Below the pieces are notes generated by a model. It was not told the DNA's origin, did no database searches, and saw only the letters and a list, made by a program, of their open reading frames with translations. Positions 25,182 to 35,779 of a stretch of DNA of 38,971 bases are shown here, piece by piece (position 1 is the first letter of the stretch; each line of letters starts with the position of its first letter). This DNA is from Sphingobacteriales bacterium. Lineage in GTDB: Bacteria; Bacteroidota; Bacteroidia; UKL13-3. The position numbers and the translations under genes are program-made. The stretch spans positions 1 to 38,971 of the forward strand of contig JAJTEN010000018.1 of the NCBI GenBank assembly GCA_021298155.1, written 5' to 3'.

Positions 25182-26738
25182 GTGAATTACGAATTAATAA
25201 TCAATTCAAGCCCTTCGGGAGGGGTAGATATTGCCATACTGAAAGATAAGAAGCTCATTGAACTGCATCATGAACAAGCAGATTCTAATTTTCAGGTAGG
25301 TGATGTTTATTTAGGAACAGTAGGCAAAATTATGCCAGGCTTAAACGCTGGTTTTATAGATGTTGGGCATGAGAAAGATGCTTTTCTTCATTATCTCGAT
25401 TTAGGTCCACAATTTGAATCTACACAAAAATTTACACGCATGCTCCGCAGCAGTAGGCCAAAGGATTTTGGAATCTACCCTACTCATCTTGAGCCAGATA
25501 TAAACAAAGGCGGTAAAATAACAGATATTCTTAAGCGAAACCAACAAGTGTTGGTGCAAATTAGTAAAGAACCTATTTCAAATAAGGGTCCACGATTAAC
25601 ATCTGAGCTCTCCTTAGCCGGTAGATTTTTAGTCATGATGCCCTTTGAAAAGTCTGTTAGCATTTCAAAAAAAATAGTAAAACAAGAAGAACGTAAACGT
25701 TTAAAAGAGGCTGTAAATGCTATAAAACCTGAAAACTTTGGTGTCATTATCAGAACAAATGCCGAAGGTGAAAGCATAGACGATTTGCAGAAAGACTTGA
25801 AAGATTTAATGGGCAAATGGCAAGAATTATGCAGACAATTAATGGAAGCCAGCTCTCCACAAAAAGTATTGGGCGATAACGACAGAACCTTAACCTTGGT
25901 GAGGGATTTGGTTAATGAAAATTATACCAACATTCAAATAAACGACAATTTCTTATTCAACAAAATAAAATCATACCTTAAAAGTAAATCCCCAGAATTA
26001 GAAAATATAGTAAAATTATATACTGGTAAAACACCCATATTTGAGCATTTTGGGGTAGAAAAACAAATTAAAACGAGCTTTGGAAAAGAGGTAAACTTTA
26101 TGGGAGGTTGTTACCTCATCATAGAGCATACAGAAGCATTGCACGTTATTGATGTAAATAGCGGAAATACTGCAAATAAAGGAAGCAACCAAGAAGAAAA
26201 CGCCCTCAAAGTGAATATGGAAGCGGTTGAGGAAATAGCGCGACAATTACGTTTGCGTGATATTGGGGGCATTATTGTAATAGATTTAATAGATCTGAAA
26301 ACAGCTGGCAACAGAAAATTAGTTTATGAAAAACTAAAAGAGGTAATGAAAACCGACCGCGCCAAGCATAAGATTTTACCAATGAGTCCGTTCGGACTCA
26401 TACAAATAACCCGACAAAGAGTGCGACCAGAAATGGCCGTGGTAACGAATGAAAAGTGTCCAACTTGTCTTGGAAGTGGAGAAATTCAATCGAGTGTTAG
26501 CATTGTAGACGATATAGATAGTCATGTTAAATATTTAATAGAAAACCTACATCTTAAAGGATTTACCATTGAAGTACATCCGTTTTTAGCTGCTTATTTA
26601 AAAAATGGATGGTTAAATTCATGCAGATTTAATTGGTTTTGGAAATATAAACAATGGATTAAAGTTATCCCTAATTCTAGGTTGCATTTAGTAGATTATA
26701 AATTTATGGATGCAAAAGGTGAAGAAGTAATATTATAA
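25182..26738 (+). CDS. rng: Ribonuclease G/E family endoribonuclease
   Basis: A 518-residue single-strand endoribonuclease involved in rRNA maturation and mRNA decay. An S1 RNA-binding domain occupies about 37-125 (GDVYLGTVGKIMPGLNAGFIDVG). The DNase I-like catalytic part has Asp324 (HVIDVNSGN) and Asp368 (IVIDLIDLKTAGNRK), which hold magnesium. The zinc-link is C426-x2-C429 (CPTCLGSGEIQ). The start is GTG; the coding frame matches family N-termini (ELIINSSPSGGVDIAIL). There is no E. coli RNase E-like scaffold tail. A hairpin and T-run end three bases before the start codon. Confidence 0.95.
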   Translation: MNYELIINSSPSGGVDIAILKDKKLIELHHEQADSNFQVGDVYLGTVGKIMPGLNAGFIDVGHEKDAFLHYLDLGPQFESTQKFTRMLRSSRPKDFGIYPTHLEPDINKGGKITDILKRNQQVLVQISKEPISNKGPRLTSELSLAGRFLVMMPFEKSVSISKKIVKQEERKRLKEAVNAIKPENFGVIIRTNAEGESIDDLQKDLKDLMGKWQELCRQLMEASSPQKVLGDNDRTLTLVRDLVNENYTNIQINDNFLFNKIKSYLKSKSPELENIVKLYTGKTPIFEHFGVEKQIKTSFGKEVNFMGGCYLIIEHTEALHVIDVNSGNTANKGSNQEENALKVNMEAVEEIARQLRLRDIGGIIVIDLIDLKTAGNRKLVYEKLKEVMKTDRAKHKILPMSPFGLIQITRQRVRPEMAVVTNEKCPTCLGSGEIQSSVSIVDDIDSHVKYLIENLHLKGFTIEVHPFLAAYLKNGWLNSCRFNWFWKYKQWIKVIPNSRLHLVDYKFMDAKGEEVIL

Positions 26739-26783
26739 TTACCTATGTCTTTATTTTAAGAAGAAGTTATAATTTGCGTTGAA

Positions 26784-27713
26784 ATGAATTCAATGAAAGA
26801 AACATACGCAAAGAAAATAAAAGAAGAGGCACTTCGCTTAGGATTTTCAGCGTGTGGTATTTCAAAAGCCGAATATTTAGCAGATGAAGAACCAAAGTTG
26901 AGTGGGTGGTTGAAAGAAAATCGCAATGGCAAAATGTCTTACATGGAGAATCATTTTGATATGCGATTAGACCCTAGATTGCTTGTTCCTGGTGCAAAAT
27001 CTGTGGTAAGTTTGCTATATAATTATCACAATCCAGATCCAATATTTGGTTCAGATCAGCTAAAAATTTCTTCGTATGCTTATGGAGAAGATTACCATAA
27101 GGTTATCAAGGAAAAATTATTTGAACTTTTTCAATTTATACAAGATGAAATTGGCGAGGTTGGAGGCAGGGTATTTGTGGATTCGGCGCCAGTTCTAGAA
27201 AAGGCTTGGGCGCAAAAAAGCGGTTTAGGTTGGTTGGGTAAGAATGGAAATATTATTCATAAAAAAGCCGGTAGCTACTTTTTTTTAAGTGAGCTTATAA
27301 TCGACTTAGATTTAGCAGTTGATGGCAAAGTAACCGACCATTGTGGTTCTTGCACGGCTTGCATAGACGCTTGCCCCACATCAGCTATTTACGAGCCACA
27401 TAAAGTAGATGGGAGCAAGTGCATCAGTTATTTAACCATTGAATTAAAAGACGAAATTCCCACCGAATTTAAAGGTAAAACAGAAAATTGGATATTTGGT
27501 TGTGATGTATGTATGGATGTTTGCCCTTGGAACCGTTTTGCAAAAAAACACACTGAACCAAGGTTTGAACCAAATCCATATTTAACTCAGATGAGTAGGC
27601 AAGATTGGCAAGATATAACAGAAGAAATTTTTACAAAATTGTTTAAAAATGCCGCAGTTCAGAGAACCAAATACAACGGTTTAAAAAGAAATATTGACTT
27701 TATTTTAAAATGA
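26784..27713 (+). CDS. queG: Epoxyqueuosine reductase
   Basis: A 309-residue cobalamin and iron-sulfur enzyme for the last step of queuosine tRNA modification, reducing epoxyqueuosine. The catalytic Asp133 is in [26 protein letters not shown]. Two [4Fe-4S] motifs follow: C187-x2-C190-x2-C193-x3-C197 and the group C240-x2-C243-x3-C247 with Cys213. It lacks the HEAT-like C-terminal extension of the E. coli enzyme (379 residues), which is usual in Bacteroidota. The stop is four bases before the next gene. A start at the second Met (three codons later) is also possible. Confidence 0.95.
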   Translation: MNSMKETYAKKIKEEALRLGFSACGISKAEYLADEEPKLSGWLKENRNGKMSYMENHFDMRLDPRLLVPGAKSVVSLLYNYHNPDPIFGSDQLKISSYAYGEDYHKVIKEKLFELFQFIQDEIGEVGGRVFVDSAPVLEKAWAQKSGLGWLGKNGNIIHKKAGSYFFLSELIIDLDLAVDGKVTDHCGSCTACIDACPTSAIYEPHKVDGSKCISYLTIELKDEIPTEFKGKTENWIFGCDVCMDVCPWNRFAKKHTEPRFEPNPYLTQMSRQDWQDITEEIFTKLFKNAAVQRTKYNGLKRNIDFILK

Positions 27714-27717
27714 TAGC

Positions 27718-28944
27718 ATGAAGAAATTACTGATTATTTGGAGTTTATTAGTACCATTTAGCATTTTAGCTCAAAGATTATATGAGCCCAATTTTGGTAT
27801 GGTGCTAAGTGGAAATTTCAGCACTGTTCATGCCAATCACGAGAATTATGCTGGCAGAGGCATGGGAAGTATTGCTGCTTTTTTCCAAAATCCAATTACG
27901 CCTTACCACAGTAATAGATATTTGAATCGATTAGACTACACAGTAGAAGCGGGCTTATCTTGGTTAGGTTTTAGGGATAAAAACAGTGATAAAAGATTTC
28001 AGGCCAACTATATCGACTTATCACTTTACCTGAATTATGTACCCGATCAAATGAGTGATGATTTGAGGTTATTTGTTGGGTTCAGACCCTCCTATTTAAA
28101 TTTTACACAGAGTAGTATTTTAAATTTTGGCACCTATTCAGATATTTTATCTGATAGTCAAAATATAAATCAAATCGGACAAATTGATTATAGTGGCGTG
28201 ATAGGCGTGTCTGTAAATATGGGGGAAGTTGCCAATTTGGAATTGCGGTATGCGCACAGTTTTACGAATAATACCAATAGGCTATTTTTTAATGGTAGGC
28301 CAAGTGCGGTGGAGGTTGGATTACGTTTAAGTGCAGTGAGATTAAGGGATAAATTGGTTAAAGATGAGATCAATTTAGTGGGTGATTTAAATAAACGTGC
28401 ACAAGGTACTTTATTGGTTATGTTAGAAGAACCTGATGAAAAGCTTATAAAACAATTGGTGGATGAGGAAAAGATAAAAGATGCAAGTTTTGTTCGGGAA
28501 TTACAGTTCCAAACCAATAAAAATATTATTCAAGCTTTTCGGAGTGAATTTGATTTTTGTAGGGTCGAATTTTTCATGAATAAAGAGGCAAACTCAGTTG
28601 CTAAAGGAAAGTTCGAAGGGGTTTTTGTGGATGATCAATTGAATCCGAAACCATATGTTGATTTTGATACAAGCAACTATTTTATTGCTTCATTTATTGA
28701 AGACATATCTGACTATACCCAAAAACAGGATTATGGGTTATATTTTTACAATAAGAACTTTATTCAACTACCCAAGCCATATAATACCAATGCGAATACA
28801 ATGGGATTATTTATTGGTGGCGATCCATTAAATTATATAAGGAGGGTCAAAACATCAGGCTATTTCGCCGATGATTTTAAAAAGGTATTAAAGAAAGTAA
28901 ATGCTAAACTACAATTGGCACGAATACCAGTAAATGGATCATGA
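27718..28944 (+). CDS. Unrecognised exported protein, outer-membrane type
   Basis: I do not recognise this 408-residue protein. It has a signal peptide (MKKLLIIWSLLVPFSILAQ). Residues about 25-215 alternate aromatic and polar residues with many Tyr, Asn and Gly (YIDLSLYLNYVPDQMSDDLR; VANLELRYAHSFTNNTNRLF), as in outer-membrane beta-barrels. Residues about 220-400 look soluble, with a helical stretch (EEPDEKLIKQLVDEEKIKDASF) and mixed alpha/beta sequence. The gene starts four bases after queG, so co-transcription is likely, though the link may be incidental. Its stop is 37 bp from the convergent dnaN stop. Confidence 0.72.
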   Translation: MKKLLIIWSLLVPFSILAQRLYEPNFGMVLSGNFSTVHANHENYAGRGMGSIAAFFQNPITPYHSNRYLNRLDYTVEAGLSWLGFRDKNSDKRFQANYIDLSLYLNYVPDQMSDDLRLFVGFRPSYLNFTQSSILNFGTYSDILSDSQNINQIGQIDYSGVIGVSVNMGEVANLELRYAHSFTNNTNRLFFNGRPSAVEVGLRLSAVRLRDKLVKDEINLVGDLNKRAQGTLLVMLEEPDEKLIKQLVDEEKIKDASFVRELQFQTNKNIIQAFRSEFDFCRVEFFMNKEANSVAKGKFEGVFVDDQLNPKPYVDFDTSNYFIASFIEDISDYTQKQDYGLYFYNKNFIQLPKPYNTNANTMGLFIGGDPLNYIRRVKTSGYFADDFKKVLKKVNAKLQLARIPVNGS

Positions 28945-28981
28945 GATCTTGTAGTTTAATCCTTAAGCAGTCAAACAAGCA

Positions 28982-30103
28982 CTAATAGTTGTTGAGCATC
29001 ATTGGCATAATAAGCATTAAAATATCCTCATCTGCTTCTTGCTCATTTGGAACAATTACACCTGCTCTATTTGGTTGTGATAGCTCTAATGTAACTTCTG
29101 GTGCATCCATGGTATTAAGCATTTCCAAGAAATACTTGGAGTTAAATCCAATTTCCATGTCTTCACCCACAAAAGAACAAGTAAGCTTTTCTTGAGATTC
29201 ATTTTCAAAATCAATATCCTCTGCACTAACGGTAAGCTCGCTGCCTGCCATTTTAAGACGAATTTGATGTGTAGACTTATTCGAGGTAATGGCAACACGT
29301 TTAACCGCCATTAAAAACTCACCTCTGTTTATCGTCATTTGATTTGGATTCTCAGTAGGGATAACAGCACGATAGTCTGGGTATTTTTCATCAATTAACC
29401 TACAAATTAAGTTCACCTCTCCCATTTGAAAATGGGCGTTTTGATGTGTAAAGAAAACCTTCAGCTTACTGTCGTCATTCGGCAAACAGGCTTTTAGTAA
29501 ATTAAGTGCTTTTTTAGGTAAAATTAATGAATCTTCTATACCTGGTTGAACATCATTGCGTGTAAATCGTACCAACCTATTCGCATCTGTTGCTACAAAA
29601 GTGATATTATTTTTAAACAACTGCAGATAAACACCAGTTAAGTTCATTCTAAGCTCATCTGTACTGGTTGCAAAAATTGTTTTGTTAATGGCTTTTTGTA
29701 ACACTTTTGAACCAATTTCAAAATTATTTGCCCCTTCCAATACTGGGGTTTTAGGGAACTCATCACCTTTCTGACCCGTCAGTTTAAATCTTCCACTTTC
29801 ATATTTTATCTCAACAGAACCTTTTTCTTCGTTAATAGAGAAGGCCAAGGGCTGATCCGATAATGTTTTCAATAATTCTATTGTAGTTTTAGAGGGAATA
29901 GCAATGGATACATCTTCTTTAGCATCTACCTTTATGCTCGTATTCATGGTAGTTTCTAAATCTGATGAATGAATGGTAAGAATACCATCCTTAATATCGA
30001 ATAAAAAGTTATTCAATATGGGGATAATAGGTTTTGACACCACAACTCCATCAATGTACGACAGATGGCGCAATAAAACACTGCTATTTACTATAAACTT
30101 CAT
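28982..30103 (-). CDS. dnaN: DNA polymerase III sliding clamp (beta subunit)
   Basis: A 373-residue protein of the usual length, with three successive clamp domains. MKFIVNSSVLLRHLSYIDGVV opens the first, and LPKKALNLLKACLPNDDSKLKVF and VICRLIDEKYPDYRAVIP-type sequence mark the second and third. The C-terminus LMPMMLNNY carries the conserved M-P-M clamp ending. It is a single gene with a very good promoter. dnaA and recF are not next to it, which is normal for this phylum. Confidence 0.97.
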   Translation of the reverse strand: MKFIVNSSVLLRHLSYIDGVVVSKPIIPILNNFLFDIKDGILTIHSSDLETTMNTSIKVDAKEDVSIAIPSKTTIELLKTLSDQPLAFSINEEKGSVEIKYESGRFKLTGQKGDEFPKTPVLEGANNFEIGSKVLQKAINKTIFATSTDELRMNLTGVYLQLFKNNITFVATDANRLVRFTRNDVQPGIEDSLILPKKALNLLKACLPNDDSKLKVFFTHQNAHFQMGEVNLICRLIDEKYPDYRAVIPTENPNQMTINRGEFLMAVKRVAITSNKSTHQIRLKMAGSELTVSAEDIDFENESQEKLTCSFVGEDMEIGFNSKYFLEMLNTMDAPEVTLELSQPNRAGVIVPNEQEADEDILMLIMPMMLNNY

Positions 30104-30173
30104 GGTAATTATTTTTTATTTCAAGTTTAGCCGGTTACATTTTTATATTAAATCCATCAAACTTCTATGCAAA

Positions 30174-30203
30174 CAAAAATAAACGCCCACACTTAGCAAG
30201 CAA
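30174..30203 (-). promoter_or_regulatory. Candidate dnaN promoter
   Basis: On the minus strand: TTG (30203-30201), 19 bp, TATTTTTG (30181-30174). This is the exact consensus and the ideal spacing. It predicts a leader of about 65 nt. Confidence 0.5.
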
Positions 30204-30248
30204 AAACAAGTTATGCACAATAGCTAACAATTTATGCAAAAAAGTGAA

Positions 30249-31232
30249 TTAATATTCCTGCCTGCCTATCATTTGGGATGGAAATTGGGTTGGAAAAAGG
30301 TCCATTTCTGAGGAGTCTATCCTTGGTAATTTTTTCAATTTCAAATTGGGCTGACCCGCATTTACCCATGCAGTATACCAAAAAGATGCAACACAAAGTA
30401 TGGCTGAACGCATTCTTCGTTCTACCATTCCATTTAAGTACAAATGATATTGATGTGAAAACGCTTTACTGTATACTTTTTGCAACTGATTCCCTTTAAT
30501 CTCATAAGTGTATTTCGCATGTTCTGGAAATTGCTCTTGTAATTTTTTTTCAAAATAAAATACCGAATCTAAGGAAGCAAAACTATTTTCTATTATTTCC
30601 CAAGTGTAATTTAATGGTTGGTTGATATAATTGGCTGAACCAACAAAAAAATCATAATCTTCTGAGAATAATTCTGGCAATCTGGTCTCAAGAAAACCAT
30701 GAATGCCATGTTGGTTACTAAGTTGGCCATTATAATTCGAAGTAACATGTAAAGGAACATGCGCATCACCAATATAATGACCAATTTCAGCAGCATATTT
30801 TAGAATTTTTTGCTCCTGGTTTTGTTCAAATGCAGTGGTTAAGTTTTTCAATGCCCATTGAATATTCCAAGGAACAATTCCATTTGCATGAAGGGTGTCT
30901 TTTCCATATTTCTCCATGGCTTTTGAGTAACTTCTGGGTATAGTATCAAAAGGTAAAACACGTTCGTAATAGTCTATATCAATAAAGTGCTTCTCTCCTT
31001 CTCCTTTAACTAAATAACGCCTTTTATCAGGATCTACAGCATGCTCTGTAAGATAGTCGATATGCGTTTTAAAAAAACCAAATGTTTCATAAGGCATACA
31101 AAAAACAGCTAGTCTGTTAATCTTTTTATGGGCATGAAATCCCCATGCATGGGTTTTCAAATTTGGGATCAGACCGAAGAATAGGAATAAAATAAAGTTT
31201 AGATAATATAGGGGTTTAGATTTTTTTATCAT
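30249..31232 (-). CDS. Secreted zinc-dependent S1/P1 nuclease or phospholipase C-like protein
   Basis: A 327-residue exported hydrolase. I start it at MIKKSKPLYYLNFILFLFFG (signal peptide); a TTG eleven codons earlier is less likely. Cleavage after THA would leave Trp30 as the mature N-terminus, in WGFHAHKKINRLAVF. In the S1/P1 nuclease and zinc phospholipase C superfamily that Trp and its amino group bind zinc. The later metal motif HYIGDAHVPLHVT, followed by HGIHGFLETR, supplies further His and Asp ligands. Whether it acts on nucleic acid or lipid cannot be told. Confidence 0.82.
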   Translation of the reverse strand: MIKKSKPLYYLNFILFLFFGLIPNLKTHAWGFHAHKKINRLAVFCMPYETFGFFKTHIDYLTEHAVDPDKRRYLVKGEGEKHFIDIDYYERVLPFDTIPRSYSKAMEKYGKDTLHANGIVPWNIQWALKNLTTAFEQNQEQKILKYAAEIGHYIGDAHVPLHVTSNYNGQLSNQHGIHGFLETRLPELFSEDYDFFVGSANYINQPLNYTWEIIENSFASLDSVFYFEKKLQEQFPEHAKYTYEIKGNQLQKVYSKAFSHQYHLYLNGMVERRMRSAILCVASFWYTAWVNAGQPNLKLKKLPRIDSSEMDLFPTQFPSQMIGRQEY

Positions 31233-31315
31233 AGGCAAACAAAATTGATTATTGTTTGCATACAATGCAAGCGTGGGTTGACTAGTAAATGTAGAAAACC
31301 TGATTTTATTTGAAC

Positions 31316-32647
31316 CTAACTTGCTTCTTCCATTCTAATTTTTCTACCCTTTAGTTTTTCGGTTTGAACCAATTGCAATACTTGCTTAAACTTACTTGCC
31401 CTTACTGCTGCATAAGCAGAATGATCTAAGACTTCAATTTTACCCAATTCATCTTTGTTTAATTTGGCTTTTTGAAGCAGCATTCCCACAATATCCATTT
31501 TATTAATTTTATCTTTTTTACCCGCTTTTATAAACAAGGTTTTCCATTGAGGAGGATTTGGTAATTGAAAGCTAACTGGCAATTGAATCTCGGCAGGCTT
31601 GCTCTCTAAAAAGTCTGGTAAGTGATCTTTCTCATCGAGCAGAAAATAGACCTCACCTTCGGCTTCCATCCGCGCAGTTCTTCCATTTCTATGAACCATA
31701 GCATCTTCTTTTAATGGAAGTTGGTAATGGATTACTACATCAATTTCAGGAATATCTAAACCACGTGAAGCAAGGTCTGTAGAAATGAGCAATTGAATAG
31801 ATTTATTGCGCAATTTAATTAATGTTTTTTCGCGATCTATTTGCTCCAAACCACCATGATAAAATCCGTGTATTACCTTATGCTTAGTCAATTGTTCGCT
31901 AATCCTATTTACGGCATCTCGGTGGTTACAAAATACAATAGCAGATTTATCGTGTAGTGCTCCAATGAGTAATAAAAGTGCTTCTAATTTATCATCACCC
32001 AACACACGTACTTGCTTTAATTTCATACCACTAATGGGTTGTTGCATTCCTTGGGTAAAGTTAAGTGTTATAGGAGTTAGTAAGTTAATAAATTCGGGGA
32101 TTTTAGCGATAGCTGTGGCAGAGGTTAGCACTTTTTTTTCTAATTTTGCCATTTGCTTGATAATGTATTCCATTTCGTCTTGAAAGCCTGCTTCCAAAGA
32201 TTTATCAAACTCATCTAATACTAAAAATTTGCAGGTTTTTACTTGCAAATTTCCATTTCTAATATGATAGGCGATTCTTCCTGGTGTGCCAACCAAAACC
32301 GCTGGCAATTCAGATAAATTATTCTTTTCAATCCGCACTGAATGTCCACCATAACAACAATTAATTTTGTATTTGCTGCCCATTTGTTTAAACACTTGTT
32401 CAATTTGTAGAGCCAATTCTCGCGTTGGCACAATAATCATGGCCAATAATTTTTGGGTATAATTTTCGGGATAATCTGCACTTAATTTAAGTAAAAGAGG
32501 TAAAAGATAAGCAAGTGTTTTACCTGACCCTGTTGGTGAAATAAGTTGCAAATCTTTAGGAAGTTTATACGCTTCAATAGCAGCTTCCTGCATGGGGTTT
32601 AGGGCAGTAATAGAAAAATTAGGTAAAATACTTTTTAGTGAAGTCAT
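31316..32647 (-). CDS. DEAD-box RNA helicase with DbpA-type C-terminal RNA-binding domain
   Basis: A 443-residue ATP-dependent RNA helicase. The Q motif is ALNPMQEAAIEAY, Walker A is SPTGSGKT (37-44), then PTRELALQ and VGTPGRI. Walker B is DEFD rather than DEAD, followed by SAT and, in the second RecA domain, HRNGRTAR. The last 70 residues (KDKINKMDIVGMLLQKAKLNKDEL onward) form a DbpA-like RNA-binding domain; in E. coli that domain directs the helicase to 23S rRNA hairpin 92. A role in large-subunit assembly is inferred. Confidence 0.93.
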   Translation of the reverse strand: MTSLKSILPNFSITALNPMQEAAIEAYKLPKDLQLISPTGSGKTLAYLLPLLLKLSADYPENYTQKLLAMIIVPTRELALQIEQVFKQMGSKYKINCCYGGHSVRIEKNNLSELPAVLVGTPGRIAYHIRNGNLQVKTCKFLVLDEFDKSLEAGFQDEMEYIIKQMAKLEKKVLTSATAIAKIPEFINLLTPITLNFTQGMQQPISGMKLKQVRVLGDDKLEALLLLIGALHDKSAIVFCNHRDAVNRISEQLTKHKVIHGFYHGGLEQIDREKTLIKLRNKSIQLLISTDLASRGLDIPEIDVVIHYQLPLKEDAMVHRNGRTARMEAEGEVYFLLDEKDHLPDFLESKPAEIQLPVSFQLPNPPQWKTLFIKAGKKDKINKMDIVGMLLQKAKLNKDELGKIEVLDHSAYAAVRASKFKQVLQLVQTEKLKGRKIRMEEAS

Positions 32648-32725
32648 GCTTGAGCTACTTTGATAAGTGCCGCAAGGTACGAGAAAGAAATGCGAAAATG
32701 ATATGTGTATTCAGTACTCGATATT

Positions 32726-33028
32726 TTATTTTTCCTCAATCATCACAAAAACATCTTCATCATCTGCCTTCATGAGGTATTTTTCTCTTGCAAATTTTTC
32801 GAGGTTTTTAGGGTTACCAAAGAGTTCTTTTTTTTCTCGACGAACTTTGGCAATTTCTGATTGATAATAGGCCTGTTTTGCTTTTAATTCTTTTAAATTT
32901 TTGCTATATTCAAATTGATCAAAAATACTGTTACGTTCATTAAATAAAAGCAAAAGAACAAAACCCACCCCTACCAGTAAATACTTGTTTCCAAATAGGT
33001 TAATCCAGGTAAGTTTTGTTCTTTCCAT
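32726..33028 (-). CDS. DivIC/FtsB-family septum formation initiator
   Basis: A 100-residue single-pass cell division protein. A membrane segment lies at about 15-28 (KYLLVGVGFVLLLLF), a coiled coil at about 35-70 (QFEYSKNLKELKAKQAYYQSEI), then the family motif NPKNLEKFAREKYLMKADDEDVFV. In the division complex it pairs with FtsL and FtsQ. It follows enolase after five bases, so the two are co-transcribed, a common Bacteroidota arrangement. Confidence 0.92.
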   Translation of the reverse strand: MERTKLTWINLFGNKYLLVGVGFVLLLLFNERNSIFDQFEYSKNLKELKAKQAYYQSEIAKVRREKKELFGNPKNLEKFAREKYLMKADDEDVFVMIEEK

Positions 33029-33033
33029 AAATT

Positions 33034-34463
<1,430 letters not shown>

Positions 34464-34464
34464 A

Positions 34465-35568
34465 TCAGTTTTTCATCATATTTATAAAATCATCAAAAAG
34501 ATACCTACTATCCTCTGGACCAGGAGCGGCTTCTGGGTGGTATTGAACCGAGAACGCTTTTTTACCTTTAATTCTAATCCCCTCTACAGTATTATCATTT
34601 AGGTTAATGTGCGTTAATTCTACAGTAGGGTGATTCATTGTTTCTTCTAAACTCACACCAAAACCATGGTTTTGCGAGGTAATTTCGCATTTTCCTGTAA
34701 TGATGTTTTTAACCGGATGATTTAAACCTCTGTGTCCGTTAAACATTTTAAATGTGCGTAATCCTTGTGATTCAGCCAACATTTGGTGACCCAAACAAAT
34801 ACCAAATAGGGGTACATTCTTCTCTACAATTTGTTTTACTAAATCAACTTGATAGGGCATTACGGCGGGGTCGCCCGGACCATTGCTGATCATAAAACCA
34901 CTTGGGTTGAACTGTAACATTTCATCTAAAGTGGCATGGCAATTAAAAACCGCCAAGTAGGCACCTCTATCTACCAAGCACCTTAAAATATTTTGCTTTA
35001 CACCTAAGTCTAATACCGCAACTCGAATCTCAGATTCAGGGTTACCCAGGAAATATGTTTCTTTGGTAGACACAGAACTAGAAAGTTCTAAACCTTCCAT
35101 AGACGGAACAGCTGCTAATTGTTCCTTTAGTTCTTCTATAGATTTTCCTTCTGATGAAATAATGGCATTCATGGCTCCTTTACTTCTTACATGCCTCACT
35201 ACTTCACGGGTATCTATATCTGCTATGCCTACAATATTATTTAGGGCAAAATATTCTTGTACGGTTGCGTCGGCCTGTTTGCGAGAATAGGGCACATTAA
35301 AGTTTTTGCATACCAAACCTGCAATTTTAATTGAGTTAGATTCTTGCTCTTCCTGGTTTACGCCGTAATTGCCAATGTGCACATTGGTTTGAAGCAAAAT
35401 TTGACCCGTATAACTTGGGTCGGTAAAAATTTCTTGGTAACCTGTCATGCCGGTATTAAAACAGATTTCTCCGGTTGTTGAACCAATTTTTCCGATGGAG
35501 GTACCCATGAAAACTGTACCATCAGCTAGCAATAAGGTAGCTGGAAACTTATTGACTGTTCTATTCAA
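34465..35568 (-). CDS. carA: Carbamoyl-phosphate synthase small subunit
   Basis: A 367-residue glutaminase subunit that supplies ammonia for carbamoyl phosphate in pyrimidine and arginine synthesis. The C-terminal class I amidotransferase domain has the nucleophile Cys in FGICLGHQMLAES and the His-Glu pair in YHPEAAPGPED. The N-terminal domain has LLLADGTVFMGTSIGK and the GEICFNTGMTGYQEIFTDPSY motif. The start is TTG, because an in-frame stop lies two codons upstream and no ATG is close enough. carB is not in the window; pyrR and pyrB are nearby on the other strand. Confidence 0.96.
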   Translation of the reverse strand: MNRTVNKFPATLLLADGTVFMGTSIGKIGSTTGEICFNTGMTGYQEIFTDPSYTGQILLQTNVHIGNYGVNQEEQESNSIKIAGLVCKNFNVPYSRKQADATVQEYFALNNIVGIADIDTREVVRHVRSKGAMNAIISSEGKSIEELKEQLAAVPSMEGLELSSSVSTKETYFLGNPESEIRVAVLDLGVKQNILRCLVDRGAYLAVFNCHATLDEMLQFNPSGFMISNGPGDPAVMPYQVDLVKQIVEKNVPLFGICLGHQMLAESQGLRTFKMFNGHRGLNHPVKNIITGKCEITSQNHGFGVSLEETMNHPTVELTHINLNDNTVEGIRIKGKKAFSVQYHPEAAPGPEDSRYLFDDFINMMKN

Positions 35569-35585
35569 AGTAGTTTAGATTTTGG

Positions 35586-35621
35586 CAAAAGTAGGAATTG
35601 AAAGTTTCATGTGCAAATATA
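35586..35621 (-). promoter_or_regulatory. Tandem candidate carA promoters
   Basis: TACTTTTG (35593-35586) has TTG 20 bp upstream (35616-35614). That TTG is itself the end of a second exact -7 element, TATATTTG (35621-35614), which has TTA rather than TTG at its -33. The two overlapping start points would give leaders of about 10 and 38 nt. Confidence 0.45.
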
Positions 35622-35711
35622 AGTATCCACTTACATGTGATTAACTGCTAAACCCTTAACTCCCATGGTCTTCTCCATGTGTTTAAATGTAGAAAACTAA
35701 ATCTGGAAATT

Positions 35712-35741
35712 TTGTATCACAACTAAAAAACATTAATCTTG
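35712..35741 (+). promoter_or_regulatory. Candidate promoter of the EVE gene
   Basis: TTG (35712-35714), 19 bp, TAATCTTG (35734-35741), one mismatch from consensus. It predicts a leader of about 30 nt. The rest of the 211-bp carA-EVE gap shows only short imperfect repeats. Confidence 0.4.
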
Positions 35742-35779
35742 CTCTCTAGAAAATTATTTAGAAACGTAAAACTAAAAAA

